A DNA stretch of 64,000 nucleotides, taken from NCBI RefSeq assembly GCF_000244955.1, contig NZ_CM001439.1:5079234-5143233 (forward strand), written 5' to 3'. This document shows, one piece after another, positions 45,213 to 55,099 of the stretch. The notes beneath the pieces are model-generated. The model worked only from the letters and a program-made list of their open reading frames with translations, was not told the origin of the DNA and did no database searches. Numbering within the stretch: the first letter of the stretch is position 1; each line of letters starts with the position of its first letter. The stretch is from Saccharomonospora marina XMU15 (GTDB lineage Bacteria; Actinomycetota; Actinomycetes; Mycobacteriales; Pseudonocardiaceae). The translations under genes and the position numbers were made by a program.

Positions 45213-46217
45213 TTGGCGCGACCGACCATGGAGGACGTGGCCGCACGGGCGGGCGTGTCCCGTGCGCTGGTCTCATTGGTCTTCAACAACTCGCCGAAGG
45301 TGAGCGAGCAGCGCAGAGCCGCGGTGCTCGCCGCGGCCGAGGAGTTGGGCTACCAGCCGCACGTGATGGCCAGAGCGTTGGCCAGCCGCACCTCCACGGT
45401 GTTGGGCGTGATGGTCTCCGACCTGCGCAACGCCTTCTTCGCCGATGTCATCGAGGGGCTGGAGGCGGCGGCACGCGAGGCCGGGTTCGAACTCGTGCTC
45501 ACCACCGGCTCGCGAAGCCCTGGCAGGGAAAGGGCCGCACTGCGCAGCCTGCTTTCCTTCCATCCTGCCGGTATCGCGCTGCTCTCACCCGTCGTACCCG
45601 CGTCAGCCGTCGCGGCCGCGGCGCAGAAATGCCCCGTCGTGCTGGTCTCTCGAAGCTCTCGGCTCTCCAATGTAGACACCGTGAACGACGACGGAGTCGC
45701 GGGTTCGCGGCTGGCCGTCGAGCACCTGATCGCGCTCGGTCACCGCCGCATAGCCCACCTCGACGGGGGCACGGCCACCACCGCCGCCGCGCGCCGCAAG
45801 GGCTACCGACTCGCGATGGAGGCGCACGGGTTGGCGCCCGTGGTGGTGCCGAGCGAGCACACCGACACCGCGGGCGAGAAGGCGGTTCGCCAGCTGCTCA
45901 ACACGCCCGCCCGCGACTCGTGGCCCACCGCGCTGTTCTGCGGCAACGACTTCAACGCCTTCGGCGCGATCTCCGCGCTTGAGGAGGAAGGCCTGCGGGT
46001 TCCCGAGGACATCTCGGTGGTGGGCTACGACAACACCTCGCTGGCGGCACTCAAACGGGTCTCGCTGACCACCGTCGACCAGCCGAGGCTGCAGATGGGC
46101 AGGCTGGCCGTGCAGGCGCTGCTGGAACGGATCAGGGGCGGGCGCAGCGAACCCGCGAGGCAGCTGCTGCGGCCCTCGCTCGTCGTGCGCGGCAGCACCT
46201 GCCCACCCTCGCACTGA
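45213..46217 (+). CDS. LacI-family regulator of inositol catabolism
   Basis: A 334-aa repressor with helix-turn-helix [20 protein letters not shown] and a sugar-binding sensor domain ([40 protein letters not shown]). TTG start after GGAGGG. It is divergent from the iolE operon and 40 nt before iolA, with a palindromic operator in the shared region, so it likely controls both iol units. Inducer probably inositol or an early intermediate. Confidence 0.92.
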   Translation: MARPTMEDVAARAGVSRALVSLVFNNSPKVSEQRRAAVLAAAEELGYQPHVMARALASRTSTVLGVMVSDLRNAFFADVIEGLEAAAREAGFELVLTTGSRSPGRERAALRSLLSFHPAGIALLSPVVPASAVAAAAQKCPVVLVSRSSRLSNVDTVNDDGVAGSRLAVEHLIALGHRRIAHLDGGTATTAAARRKGYRLAMEAHGLAPVVVPSEHTDTAGEKAVRQLLNTPARDSWPTALFCGNDFNAFGAISALEEEGLRVPEDISVVGYDNTSLAALKRVSLTTVDQPRLQMGRLAVQALLERIRGGRSEPARQLLRPSLVVRGSTCPPSH

Positions 46218-46257
46218 GCTGTTGCGACCAACGCGATCGAAGGAGCGCTGTACTGCC

Positions 46258-47751
46258 GTGGCTGAACTGGTGAAACATTGGATCGACAACGCCCACACCC
46301 CGGGCGTGACCACCCGCACCGGCGAGGTGTTCCAGCCCGCGACGGGAGCCGTCGCGAGGCAGGTCGCGCTCGCGGGCAGCGCCGATGTCGACCTCGCCGT
46401 CGCCTCCGCCACCAAGGCGGCGCGGGAATGGGCGGACAGCTCGCTGCAGACCCGCGCCAAGGTGCTGTTCGGCTTCCGGCAGCTGGTGGACGCCCACCGG
46501 ACCGAACTCGCCGAGCTGATCACCGCCGAGCACGGCAAGGTGCTCTCCGACGCGCACGGTGAGGTGCAGCGGGGGCTGGAGGTGGTCGAGTTCGCCTGCG
46601 GTATCGGGCAGTTACTGAAGGGTGAGCACTCCGAGCAGGTCTCGCGAGACGTCGACGCCTACTCGGTGCGCCACCCGCTGGGCGTGGTCGCGGGCATCAC
46701 CCCGTTCAACTTCCCGGTGATGGTCGCGATGTGGATGTTCCCGATCGCCATCGCGTGCGGCAACGCGTTCGTGCTCAAGCCATCCGACCGCGACCCTTCC
46801 GCCTCGATCCGGCTCGCCGAGTTGTTCGCCGAAGCGGGGCTGCCGCCGGGCGTGTTCAACGTGGTCAACGGGGACGGCGAGGCGGCAGGCGCGCTGCTCG
46901 ACCATCCCGGCGTCGCGGCGGCCTCCTTCGTCGGCTCGACACCGGTGGCCAGGCAGGTTTACGCGCGAGGCACGGCGGCAGGCAAGCGGGTTCAGGCGCT
47001 CGGCGGAGCCAAGAACCACATGGTGGTGCTGCCCGACGCCGACGTCGATGTCGCGGCGGACGCCGCCGTCTCGGCGGGCTACGGCAGCGCGGGCGAGCGC
47101 TGCATGGCCATCTCTGTGGTCGTGGCCGTCGGCGGGATCGCCGACCCACTGGTGAACGCGATCGCCGAGCGCACGCGCGCGCTGCGGACCGGGCCCGGCA
47201 CCGACCCGGAATCCGAGATGGGTCCGCTGGTCACCGCGGCGGCACGTGACCGCGTCACGTCCTACATCGAGGCGGGCGTCGAGCAGGGCGCCACGGCGGT
47301 GGTCGACGGGCGCGGCAGCGCACCTTCCGGCCACGAGGCCGGGTTCTGGGTCGGCCCGACCCTGTTCGATCACGTGCGGCCGCAGATGTCGATCTACACC
47401 GACGAGATCTTCGGACCGGTGCTGTGCGTGGTCCGCGTGCCGACCTTCGACGAGGCCGTCGAACTGGTGAACGCCAACCCGTACGGCAACGGGGTGGCGA
47501 TCTTCACCGGCGACGGGCTGGCCGCCCGCAGGTTCCAGCGCGAGGTGACGGTTGGCATGGTCGGCATCAACGTGCCGATCCCGGTGCCGATGGCCTACTA
47601 CTCCTTCGGCGGCTGGAAGGACTCGCTGTTCGGCGACACCCACGTGCACGGCGTGCACGGCGTGCACTTCTACACCCGCACCAAGGCGGTGACCGCCAGG
47701 TGGCCACGGCAGCACCACGGTGTGGATCTCGGCTTTCCCACCCACGGCTGA
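46258..47751 (+). CDS. iolA: Methylmalonate/malonate-semialdehyde dehydrogenase (acylating)
   Basis: A 497-aa CoA-acylating aldehyde dehydrogenase completing inositol catabolism by turning malonate semialdehyde into acetyl-CoA and CO2. Seen are [52 protein letters not shown] and the active-site Cys in [14 protein letters not shown], the MmsA hallmark. GTG 46258 with an upstream AAGGAG at long spacing. mmsA is the synonymous name. Confidence 0.93.
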   Translation: MAELVKHWIDNAHTPGVTTRTGEVFQPATGAVARQVALAGSADVDLAVASATKAAREWADSSLQTRAKVLFGFRQLVDAHRTELAELITAEHGKVLSDAHGEVQRGLEVVEFACGIGQLLKGEHSEQVSRDVDAYSVRHPLGVVAGITPFNFPVMVAMWMFPIAIACGNAFVLKPSDRDPSASIRLAELFAEAGLPPGVFNVVNGDGEAAGALLDHPGVAAASFVGSTPVARQVYARGTAAGKRVQALGGAKNHMVVLPDADVDVAADAAVSAGYGSAGERCMAISVVVAVGGIADPLVNAIAERTRALRTGPGTDPESEMGPLVTAAARDRVTSYIEAGVEQGATAVVDGRGSAPSGHEAGFWVGPTLFDHVRPQMSIYTDEIFGPVLCVVRVPTFDEAVELVNANPYGNGVAIFTGDGLAARRFQREVTVGMVGINVPIPVPMAYYSFGGWKDSLFGDTHVHGVHGVHFYTRTKAVTARWPRQHHGVDLGFPTHG

Positions 47752-47772
47752 ACAACCTCGAAAGGGCACAGT

Positions 47773-48771
47773 ATGCGTTTGGGACTCGCGGGCACCGGCC
47801 GGATCGGCACCGCACACGCGCGAATCCTCGAAGACCTCCCCGCCGTGGAGTCAGTCGTGGTCGCCGACATCGACCCTGCTCGGGCGAGAGCCACGGCAGG
47901 CGCGCTCGGCATGGAGTTCGCGGCGGGCATCGACGAGTTGTTCTCCGCGCGACCGGACGGGCTGGTGGTGGCCACGGCGACGGACGCGCACCCCGAACTC
48001 GTCATCAGGGCTGTCGAGGCGGGTATCCCGGTGTTCTGCGAGAAGCCGGTGGCCGCCGACATCGCGGGCACGCTCGATGTCATCGAGCGAACCAAGGGTT
48101 GCGGCGTCGAGGTGCAGATCGGGTTCCAGCGCCGGTTCGACCCAGGGCATCTGGCCGCACGGTCGGCCGTCGCGGAAGGGAAGCTGGGCCGACTACACAC
48201 GCTGCGGGCGACCACACTGGACCCTGCTCCCCCTCCCGCGGAGTACATCCCGCGTTCCGGCGGGCTGTTCAGGGACTGCAGCGTGCACGACTTCGACGCG
48301 ATCCGCTGGGTCACCGGCAGGGAAGTGGTCGAGGTCTACGCGCTGGGAACCAACCGGGGCGCCGAGTTCTTCGCGCGAGCAGGCGACGTCGACACCGCCG
48401 CCGCCGTGCTCACGCTCGACGACGACACGATCGCGCTCGTGTCGGCCACGCGCTACAACGGTGCGGGCTACGACGTGCGGCTGGAACTACTCGGATCGCG
48501 CGACAGTATCGCCGTCGGGGTGGACGAACGTACCCCGCTCAGTTCCGTCGAGCCGGGCGTACCACGGCCCGCGGGCCCGGCCTACCCACACTTCCTTGAT
48601 CGTTTCCAGGCAGCCTATGTCCGCGAGTTGGCCGCGTTCGCCGACGTGGTCGCCGGCCGCTGCGCCAGCCCGTGCACCCCTGCGGACGCGCTCGAGGCGT
48701 TCTACGTGGCAGAGGCGTGCGAGCTCTCCCGACGGCAACGGCGCCCCGTCTCGATCTCCGAAGTGCGCTGA
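47773..48771 (+). CDS. iolG: Inositol 2-dehydrogenase (Gfo/Idh/MocA family)
   Basis: A 332-aa NAD-dependent dehydrogenase with Rossmann motif GTGRIGTAHAR (residues 7-17), catalytic EKP at 90-92 (Lys91) and the conserved DCSVHDFDAIRWVTG carrying the Asp/His pair typical of IolG. It follows iolA by 21 nt. It performs the first oxidation, myo-inositol to scyllo-inosose, feeding IolE. Confidence 0.92.
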   Translation: MRLGLAGTGRIGTAHARILEDLPAVESVVVADIDPARARATAGALGMEFAAGIDELFSARPDGLVVATATDAHPELVIRAVEAGIPVFCEKPVAADIAGTLDVIERTKGCGVEVQIGFQRRFDPGHLAARSAVAEGKLGRLHTLRATTLDPAPPPAEYIPRSGGLFRDCSVHDFDAIRWVTGREVVEVYALGTNRGAEFFARAGDVDTAAAVLTLDDDTIALVSATRYNGAGYDVRLELLGSRDSIAVGVDERTPLSSVEPGVPRPAGPAYPHFLDRFQAAYVRELAAFADVVAGRCASPCTPADALEAFYVAEACELSRRQRRPVSISEVR

Positions 48772-48810
48772 GCCGCTTCCCCAGTCGCACGCCCCCGCGC
48801 TTCAGCCCAC

Positions 48811-49575
48811 TCAGGCAGGCTGCTTCTGCGACTCCTGCTCCTGCTCCGCGGACTCCGGCTCGGGCCCCAGTCGATCAATGGCTTCCCGCAGGGCGAGGTG
48901 GCTGGCGGCCAGCCGCTCGGCGACCTTCTCGCGCAGTTGCAGCGCCTCGGTGCGCTTGTGCTCCGCGTCGGCGAGCTTGCGCTCCGCCTCGGCGATCATC
49001 GTGTCGGCACGCTGCTCGGCATCGCGGCGCAACTCCTCGGCGGCCTGCTCCGCCTCGGCACGCTTGGCCGCCAGTTCCTCCTCAGTCTCGCGCTGCAGTG
49101 TGGTGCGCCGCTCCTCGGCTTCCTTGTCGAGTGCGTCGCGCCGCTGCTTGGCCTCCTCGCCGAGCCGCTCGGCCTCCTCCTGAGCCTTCTGCCTTGTCTT
49201 GTCCGCATAGGAATCGGCGGCTTCCCGCGTCGCCGCGGCCTCCTGCTCCGCCTTGGTCCGCAGCTCACTGATCTCGTCCTCGGCCAGCTGCATCATCGTC
49301 TTGACCCGCTCGGTCATCGCCGCGGGCCCGGCCGGGTCCTCGACCATGCGGGTCAGCGCCGCCTTGGCGTCGGCCAGTTCGGTCTGCGCGTAACTCAGCG
49401 CCTTCGTCAGTTCGGTGACCGAGGCACTCGCCTCGTCGCGGTGTTTCGCCGCGGCGGCCAGTTCGTCGCTGAGTTTTTTGACGTATTCGTCCACCTGTGC
49501 CTGGTCGTAACCACGGAAGGCGGTCGCGAACGGGGAATTCCTGTTGGGGTTCGGGGGTGCTTCAGCTTCTGCCAT
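48811..49575 (-). CDS. DivIVA-domain coiled-coil protein
   Basis: A 254-aa protein with an N-terminal DivIVA-like segment (SPFATAFRGYDQAQVDEYVK) and a long alanine/glutamate-rich coiled coil (about residues 50-235, e.g. EEAERLGEEAKQRRDALDKE). Such proteins recognise curved membranes and organise polar growth and cell wall synthesis in actinobacteria, but the main DivIVA (Wag31) usually has a different position and sequence; this is a paralogue. It stands alone between the iol genes and a DUF445 gene. Confidence 0.85.
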   Translation of the reverse strand: MAEAEAPPNPNRNSPFATAFRGYDQAQVDEYVKKLSDELAAAAKHRDEASASVTELTKALSYAQTELADAKAALTRMVEDPAGPAAMTERVKTMMQLAEDEISELRTKAEQEAAATREAADSYADKTRQKAQEEAERLGEEAKQRRDALDKEAEERRTTLQRETEEELAAKRAEAEQAAEELRRDAEQRADTMIAEAERKLADAEHKRTEALQLREKVAERLAASHLALREAIDRLGPEPESAEQEQESQKQPA

Positions 49576-49706
49576 TCGGCAACCTTAGTGAGTCCACAAG
49601 CTCAATCCCATACCTCCGAACGGACCCATTCGACGAGTTCCGGCTACGGTGAGCTGAGCCGTCCGGAGGTGACCACACGGGCAGCTAGCGGGAGGGAGGC
49701 CTGCGG

Positions 49707-50933
49707 ATGGAAGCGGTTGCGGACGACCTCGCCCGGAACTGGCCGCTGTATGCGGCGATCCCGGTCGTTGCCGCGCTGATCGGCTACGTCACCAAGCGCG
49801 TCGCCATCGAGATGATGTTCAAACCGCTCGAGTTCGTCGGTATCAAGGGCACCTTCCTCGGCTGGCAGGGAGTGGTTCCACGGCATGGCGGAAGGATGGC
49901 CGCGGTCGCCACCGACCTGCTCACCTCCAACCTGCTCGACGTCCGAGACGTGTTCGACCGGATCGACCCCGACCGGATCACCAGGGAAATCGAACAACCC
50001 CTGCTGCGAGCCGTCGACGAGATCGCCCGCGACGTACTGACCGAGTGTCACCCGAAGCTGTGGGAGGCGCTGCCCCAGATGGCGCGGGAGCTGCTCATCA
50101 AGCAGCTCCAGGCGACCTCGCCGAAGCTCGTGCGGCAGGTGATGGACGAGCTGAGGTCCAACCTCGACGAGGTGCTCGACGTCAAGCACATGAGCGTGCG
50201 GCGCCTTACCTCTGACAAGTCCCTGCTGGTGAGGCTCATAAGGGAGACCTCAAGGCCCGAGATGGCCTTCATCGCACGCTCCGGCATCTACTTCGGTTTC
50301 GTTCTCGGCGTCGTGCAGTCGGTGGTGTGGGCACTGACCAAGAACCCGATCGTGATGCCGATCTTCGGCGCCTCGATCGGCCTGTTCACCGACTGGCTGG
50401 CCATCAAACTCATCTTCGTGCCGAGGGAGCCGATCCGGTTCGGCCGTTTCACCCTGCACGGGAAGTTCCAGCGCAGGCGCGCGGAAGTGGCGCGGCAGTA
50501 CGGCGAGATGATCGCCAACGAGTTGCTGACCGTGCCGAATCTGATGGAGGCGATACTGCGCGGACCACGTTCCGATCGGCTGGTCGCGATGGTGCGCCGG
50601 ATGGTGGCCGATGCCGTGGAGGAGCAGGCCGAGGCGGCACGTCCACTGGCAGGCGTCGCCATCGGCAGGCGGCGGCTGGAGGAGATCAAGCGTGCCGCCG
50701 CGGAACGCGCGCTGCGAAGGCTGCCCGACACCGTGCGGCATGCCGAGGACTACCTCACCAGGGCCATGGACGTGGCGAACATGGTGGAGGATCGCATGCT
50801 GCGGCTCACCCCGGTCGAGTACGAGGAACTGCTGCGACCTGCCTTCAGGCAGGACGAGTGGAAGCTCATCGCGGTCGGCGGCGTGATCGGTTTCGTCGTC
50901 GGCGAGTTGCAGGTCCTGCTGATGTTGCATTAG
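49707..50933 (+). CDS. DUF445-family membrane protein
   Basis: A 408-aa protein with an N-terminal transmembrane segment (LYAAIPVVAALIGYVTKRVAIEMM, listed as two parts), the DUF445 motif GWQGVVPRHGGRMA, a central hydrophobic pair near 185-225 with TDWLAIKLIFVPREPIRFG, and a C-terminal membrane segment. The duplicated pattern around NW-K-LF is characteristic. Function is unknown. A GGGAGGGAGG site precedes the ATG. Confidence 0.88.
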   Translation: MEAVADDLARNWPLYAAIPVVAALIGYVTKRVAIEMMFKPLEFVGIKGTFLGWQGVVPRHGGRMAAVATDLLTSNLLDVRDVFDRIDPDRITREIEQPLLRAVDEIARDVLTECHPKLWEALPQMARELLIKQLQATSPKLVRQVMDELRSNLDEVLDVKHMSVRRLTSDKSLLVRLIRETSRPEMAFIARSGIYFGFVLGVVQSVVWALTKNPIVMPIFGASIGLFTDWLAIKLIFVPREPIRFGRFTLHGKFQRRRAEVARQYGEMIANELLTVPNLMEAILRGPRSDRLVAMVRRMVADAVEEQAEAARPLAGVAIGRRRLEEIKRAAAERALRRLPDTVRHAEDYLTRAMDVANMVEDRMLRLTPVEYEELLRPAFRQDEWKLIAVGGVIGFVVGELQVLLMLH

Positions 50934-50971
50934 CCGCCCGTCGGAGTCGCCGCGGTGGCTAACGTTGTGGC

Positions 50972-52279
50972 GTGGCGAACCGACCGCAGCAACTGCCCGC
51001 CGTGCACGAAGCCTGGCTGCCTCGCGAGCACGCCCTGCACCGGCCACGGCACGGCGGCAGGCAACTGACCGCCCTGATCTGCGCGTTGATCTTCTTCGCG
51101 ACTCCCAGCCTGATGTGGCTGGGCGGCGCACGCCCCGCCGAGATCGAGAACCACCCGCTCGCCGGCTTTCCCAGCATCGCGTCGGGCTGGTCGTTCTTCA
51201 CCGACCTGCCGACCTGGGCGACCGACCAGTTGGTCTTCCGCGCGGGCGCCGTCACCGCCGCCGACGCGATCAGCAGGACGTTCTTCGGCGAGCCAGCACC
51301 ATTCGACCAGGGCGGCACCGGCAATCCGGGGCCGCTTCCCGGAAGCCCGCAGTCACCCCCCGCGGGCCAGGTCCCCGGGCAGGACACGCCACACACCGAA
51401 CCCGGCTACCGGCGGGTGATCGAGGGCGGCGACGGTTGGCTGTACTACGGCTTCGACGTCGACGGCAAATGCGAGCCGCAGCGGCCGATGGAGCAGACCT
51501 TCGCGCACATCGACCGGCTCCGCGAGGCGGTGGAAAGCTCAGGGCGGAAGTTCGTGTTCGTGATCGCCCCCGACAAGACGACGATGGCACCACAGCACTT
51601 ACCGGATTCCTACGCGGGCAAACAGTGCTCCCGGTTGGCGAGCCAGCGATTCTGGCGGCTGGCGGGCAGCCGCGACTACGTCGTCGACATCAGGGACGAA
51701 CTGGCGGCACAGGCACAACTGCTCGGCAGGCCGGTGTACTTCCGCAACGACACCCACTGGACCGACGAGGGCGCGATCGTACTCACCCGCGCCATCGCGG
51801 AGGCGGTCCAGCCAGGGGTGACCAAGGCGTGGCGGGCCGCCGGGGTCGGCTGGGTCACCGGCACCGCCGACCTGCCAAGGATGCTCGGCAGGTCGGAGAA
51901 GAAGTCCACATTGCGCTACGAACTCCGCCCGGACGGGCAAACCGACCGAACCACCGAGCCGCTACTCGACCTGGAACGACCACAGCACCACACGGCGAGC
52001 CCCATCGAGCAGACGGTGAACAGCAGGACGCTGGTGTTCGGTGACTCGTTCGCCCTCGCGTCGTCGCGGTACCTACCGGCCGGGTTCAGCGACCTGACGA
52101 TACTGGGTTATCCGTCGATGGCCGATTACGAACGCACGGTGCTGAAGGCGTTCACCGACGCCGAGGTGGTCGTCGTTCAGGCCGTCGAGCGCTCGGTGGC
52201 GGCGAGCACGTTGCCGTTCATCGACGAGGGGTTTCTACAGCAGGCACGGCAGGCGATGGCGCGGCGACCGATCCGCTGA
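50972..52279 (+). CDS. AlgX/AlgJ-like SGNH acetyltransferase-related protein
   Basis: A 435-aa protein anchored by one N-terminal transmembrane segment (LTALICALIFFATPSLMWLG) with an extracytoplasmic SGNH/DHHW-type domain: the nucleophile motif VFGDSFAL and the partner block RNDTHWTDEGA. The family transfers acetyl groups supplied by an MBOAT protein to polysaccharides. GTG start. The nearest MBOAT gene is at 32939. The 3' end overlaps the convergent metal-permease gene by 62 nt. Confidence 0.87.
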   Translation: MANRPQQLPAVHEAWLPREHALHRPRHGGRQLTALICALIFFATPSLMWLGGARPAEIENHPLAGFPSIASGWSFFTDLPTWATDQLVFRAGAVTAADAISRTFFGEPAPFDQGGTGNPGPLPGSPQSPPAGQVPGQDTPHTEPGYRRVIEGGDGWLYYGFDVDGKCEPQRPMEQTFAHIDRLREAVESSGRKFVFVIAPDKTTMAPQHLPDSYAGKQCSRLASQRFWRLAGSRDYVVDIRDELAAQAQLLGRPVYFRNDTHWTDEGAIVLTRAIAEAVQPGVTKAWRAAGVGWVTGTADLPRMLGRSEKKSTLRYELRPDGQTDRTTEPLLDLERPQHHTASPIEQTVNSRTLVFGDSFALASSRYLPAGFSDLTILGYPSMADYERTVLKAFTDAEVVVVQAVERSVAASTLPFIDEGFLQQARQAMARRPIR

Positions 52280-53120
52280 ACACCCGGCGTTGCCTGCCCC
52301 GCACGTACTCGATCACCCGCGCGACGAGGTAGATCGTGAACGAGATAGCCGTGACGAAGAAGCTGACCGGTGCGCTGGGGGCCAGCGACAGCACGATGCC
52401 GCCGAGCGCGGCCGTCTCGGCGAAGGCTATGGCCAGCAGCGTGGCCCGCAGCGGGCTGGCGGTGAGCCGCGCGGCCGCGGCCGCGGGAGTCACCATCAGC
52501 GCGACCACCAACAACGCGCCCACGATCTGCACGCCCAACGCTGTCGCAACCCCGATGAGCACGGCGAACAGCGGCGAGAGCAGCTGAACGGGAACGCCAC
52601 GGGCCACCGCGACGCCGGGGTCGACACTGGCGAACAGCAGTGGCCGGTAGATCACGGCGAGCACGACCAGCACCACGATCGCCGCCACGACGAGTGCCAG
52701 CAGATCCGTCGGTTCCACCGCGACGATCTGCCCCACGAGGATGCCGAACTTGTTCGCCGCCCTGCCGGGGTAGTACCACAGCAGCAGCACGCCAAGGCCA
52801 AGCCCGAACGAGAGGATCACTCCGATCACGGAGTCGCGGTCGGACTCCCGGCTGCCGAGCAGGCCGAGCAGCAGCGCGGCGACGACGGCACCGGCCAGCG
52901 CGCCGTAGCTGATGCCGACGCCGAGCAGCAGCGCGGCGGCCGCGCCGGTGAACGCCAGTTCCGCGGTGCCGTGAACGGCGAAGGACATCCTGCGGATGAC
53001 GATGAGCGGACCGAGGGTGCCCGCCAGTATCCCGAGCACGGCGGCGGCGAGCAGCGCCGTCTGCACGAAGTCGAGACCGAGCAGGCGAGCGGTGAGCTCG
53101 AAGTCGAAAAGCTTGTCCAT
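52218..53120 (-). CDS. znuB: Metal ABC transporter permease (ZnuB type)
   Basis: A 300-aa permease of the ABC-3 family with about eight hydrophobic segments and conserved MSFAVHGTAELAFTGAAAALL and VGALLVVALMVTPAAAAARL. It carries zinc or manganese with the ATPase and binding protein encoded upstream. It lies 72 nt after the ATPase gene. Metal preference cannot be read directly; a Zur-like box upstream of the operon favours zinc. Confidence 0.88.
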   Translation of the reverse strand: MDKLFDFELTARLLGLDFVQTALLAAAVLGILAGTLGPLIVIRRMSFAVHGTAELAFTGAAAALLLGVGISYGALAGAVVAALLLGLLGSRESDRDSVIGVILSFGLGLGVLLLWYYPGRAANKFGILVGQIVAVEPTDLLALVVAAIVVLVVLAVIYRPLLFASVDPGVAVARGVPVQLLSPLFAVLIGVATALGVQIVGALLVVALMVTPAAAAARLTASPLRATLLAIAFAETAALGGIVLSLAPSAPVSFFVTAISFTIYLVARVIEYVRGRQRRVFSGSVAAPSPAVPAVETPRR

Positions 53121-53192
53121 GGCGGGCTTTCACAAGGCTTTCAGGAGACGGTAGTGCTTGGTCGGTGCGGGGCGGCGTCGCTCACCCGCATC

Positions 53193-54011
53193 TCATGGCA
53201 CCGGCTCGTCGGCCTCGTGGTGCACCTCGTCCTCGCACAGGCAACTCTGCGCGCCCGCGACGTGGATCTGGTCACCGATCCTGAGCACCTCGACCTGGGT
53301 GCCGTACAGCTGCGACAGGGTCGCGGAGGTCATGACCTGTTCCGGCGTGCCGATACGGAACCTGCCGTCGACGAGGTAGAGCACCCTGTCGACGTAGGAC
53401 AGCACCGGGTTGATCTCGTGGGTCACGAACAGCACCGCGGTGCCCGCGGCACGCCTGCGCGCGTCGATGAGCCCGCTGACGACTCGCTGGTGAGTGAGGT
53501 CGAGCGAGGCCAGCGGCTCGTCACACAGCAGCACCTCCGGGTCACCGATCAACGCCTGCGCCACCCGCAGCCGCTGCTGTTCACCGCCGGAGAGCCTGCC
53601 CACCTGCGATGACGCGAACGAGGTGGCGCCTACCGACTCGACAGCTGCCGCGATCTTGTGGCGCCGTTTTCGCAGGCCGAGCAGCCCGGTACCCCAGCGG
53701 TGCCCGTCCAGCCCGAGCCCAACGAGGTCGTTGCCCCGCAGCGTCAGCCCCTGGTCCATCGCCCGTTGCTGAGGAACGTAGCCGACGCGCTCACTGGCCC
53801 TGCCGGGTCGCGCACCCGCCACGGTGGCCGTGCCCGCACTCAGCGGCTGCAGACCGAGCAACACGCGCAGCAGGCTCGTCTTGCCTGAGCCGTTGGGACC
53901 GAGCACGGCCAGGAACTCACCCGGCTCCACCCGCAGGTCCAGCCCCGACCACAACGTCCGGTCGCCGAACCGCAACGCGGCGTCGGTCAACTCGATCGCA
54001 GCACCGTTCAT
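53193..54011 (-). CDS. znuC: Metal ABC transporter ATPase (ZnuC type) with His/Cys tail
   Basis: A 272-aa ATPase with Walker A LGPNGSGKTSLLRVLL, signature LSGGEQQRLRVAQAL, Walker B VLLCDEPLASLD and switch His in FVTHEINPV. The last 20 residues, CLCEDEVHHEADEP, are rich in Cys, His and acids and could sense metal at the cytoplasmic side. It overlaps the binding-protein gene by 4 nt. Confidence 0.89.
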   Translation of the reverse strand: MNGAAIELTDAALRFGDRTLWSGLDLRVEPGEFLAVLGPNGSGKTSLLRVLLGLQPLSAGTATVAGARPGRASERVGYVPQQRAMDQGLTLRGNDLVGLGLDGHRWGTGLLGLRKRRHKIAAAVESVGATSFASSQVGRLSGGEQQRLRVAQALIGDPEVLLCDEPLASLDLTHQRVVSGLIDARRRAAGTAVLFVTHEINPVLSYVDRVLYLVDGRFRIGTPEQVMTSATLSQLYGTQVEVLRIGDQIHVAGAQSCLCEDEVHHEADEPVP

Positions 54012-54910
54012 CGCTCACCCAGGGCTTTCGAGAGTGCTCCCACCTGCTCGCTCATCCACGCAATGTAACCGTCGCCGCCCTCCGGCAGCGTCTCGGTGAC
54101 ACCCACAACCGGCACCCCAGCCCCGCGGGCCTGCTCGATCACGCGGTCGGTGGCGGGGCTGACCGTCTGCTTGTTGTTGATCACCGCACGAACCTGACCC
54201 CGGCTGACCAGGTCGGTGATCTCCTGCTGCGCGGCGACCGGGATGTCTGTCTCATTCTCCACGGCTTCGGAGAAGTCCGGAGGCGTCACGTTGTCGAGTT
54301 CGGCTCGCTCGATGAGGTGGTCGGCCACGGGTTCCATGGCGACCACCGGCGCACCCGCGTGCGTCGCCGCGATCGTTTCCACCTGCCGCAGCAGCCCGTC
54401 CAGCCGGGTGGAGAACTCCTTGGCGTTGTTCTCGTACACCTGCCGCTGCTCTGGGTCGAGTTCGCCCAGCCGCGCGGCGATGTCGTCGGCGACCCTCGCC
54501 ACGGCGGGCAGGTCGTACCAGACGTGCTCGTTCTCGGGCGAACCCGCGACCTGGTAGGCCACCACGCGCTGCGCGTCGGGTGCCCGGTCGGCGAGCTGGG
54601 TGAAGAAGTCGTCGTAGCCGCCACCGTTGTAGACGAGCAACTGTGCCGACTGCACGTCGGCCGCGTCCTCCGCACTCGCCTGGTAGGAGTGCGGGTCACC
54701 CGAGGGGTCGTCGATGAGCGAGCGCACCTGCACGGCCTCGCCCGCGACCGCGCTCACCACCGAGCCCCACACGTTGGTCGAGGCGACCACCGAGATGCGG
54801 CCGTCGTCGGCCGTGCTGCCGGAGCCGCCGCCGCAGGCGGCGAGGCCGAGCACGAGTGCGAGCAGGCCGGCGAGCACAGCCGCAAGCCGCCCCGGGCGGA
54901 CAGTTCTCAT
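54008..54910 (-). CDS. znuA: Metal ABC transporter substrate-binding lipoprotein (ZnuA/TroA type)
   Basis: A 300-aa lipoprotein (LGLAACGGG) with the cluster A-I fold. Metal ligands are visible as His in DPSGDPHSYQAS, NEHVWYDLPAV and EPVADHLIERA, with the C-terminal acidic ligand expected near the NNKQTVSP region. There is no long His-rich loop. The start could be ATG 54910, or TTG 54916 / GTG 54922 just upstream, which fit the GGGAG site better. A Zur-like palindrome lies 47 bp upstream. Confidence 0.87.
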   Translation of the reverse strand: MRTVRPGRLAAVLAGLLALVLGLAACGGGSGSTADDGRISVVASTNVWGSVVSAVAGEAVQVRSLIDDPSGDPHSYQASAEDAADVQSAQLLVYNGGGYDDFFTQLADRAPDAQRVVAYQVAGSPENEHVWYDLPAVARVADDIAARLGELDPEQRQVYENNAKEFSTRLDGLLRQVETIAATHAGAPVVAMEPVADHLIERAELDNVTPPDFSEAVENETDIPVAAQQEITDLVSRGQVRAVINNKQTVSPATDRVIEQARGAGVPVVGVTETLPEGGDGYIAWMSEQVGALSKALGER

Positions 54911-54956
54911 CGACAACCACACTCCCGTCAGTAAAGCCGATCACAGCCAGTGCAGA

Positions 54957-54978
54957 TAATGGAAATCGTTGTCGATTA
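54957..54978. promoter_or_regulatory. Zur-like operator upstream of the metal ABC operon
   Basis: An imperfect 22-bp palindrome, TAATGGAAATCGTTGTCG then ATTA, in an A/T-rich spot. It has TAAT/ATTA ends and GA-A-CG-T-TC spacing like actinobacterial Zur boxes. Zinc-dependent repression is the simplest reading. Confidence 0.55.
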
Positions 54979-55081
54979 CACCGTACCCCATCGACTGACT
55001 TGTCCACCAACGAGTGATGCGACCCGCGACTGAGCGTCAGGATGTGACCGGTGTGGGGCAGTGCTTCTGCAACGGCTTCTG

Positions 55082-55094
55082 AACCGTTACGGTT
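55082..55094. promoter_or_regulatory. LacI-type autoregulatory operator
   Basis: AACCGTTACGGTT has perfect 6-bp arms around one base, just before the LacI gene start. It contains a possible -10 element, TACGGT (55088-55093), 6 nt before the ATG, so a bound regulator would cover the promoter of a leaderless transcript. Confidence 0.6.
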
Positions 55095-55099
55095 TGTTC

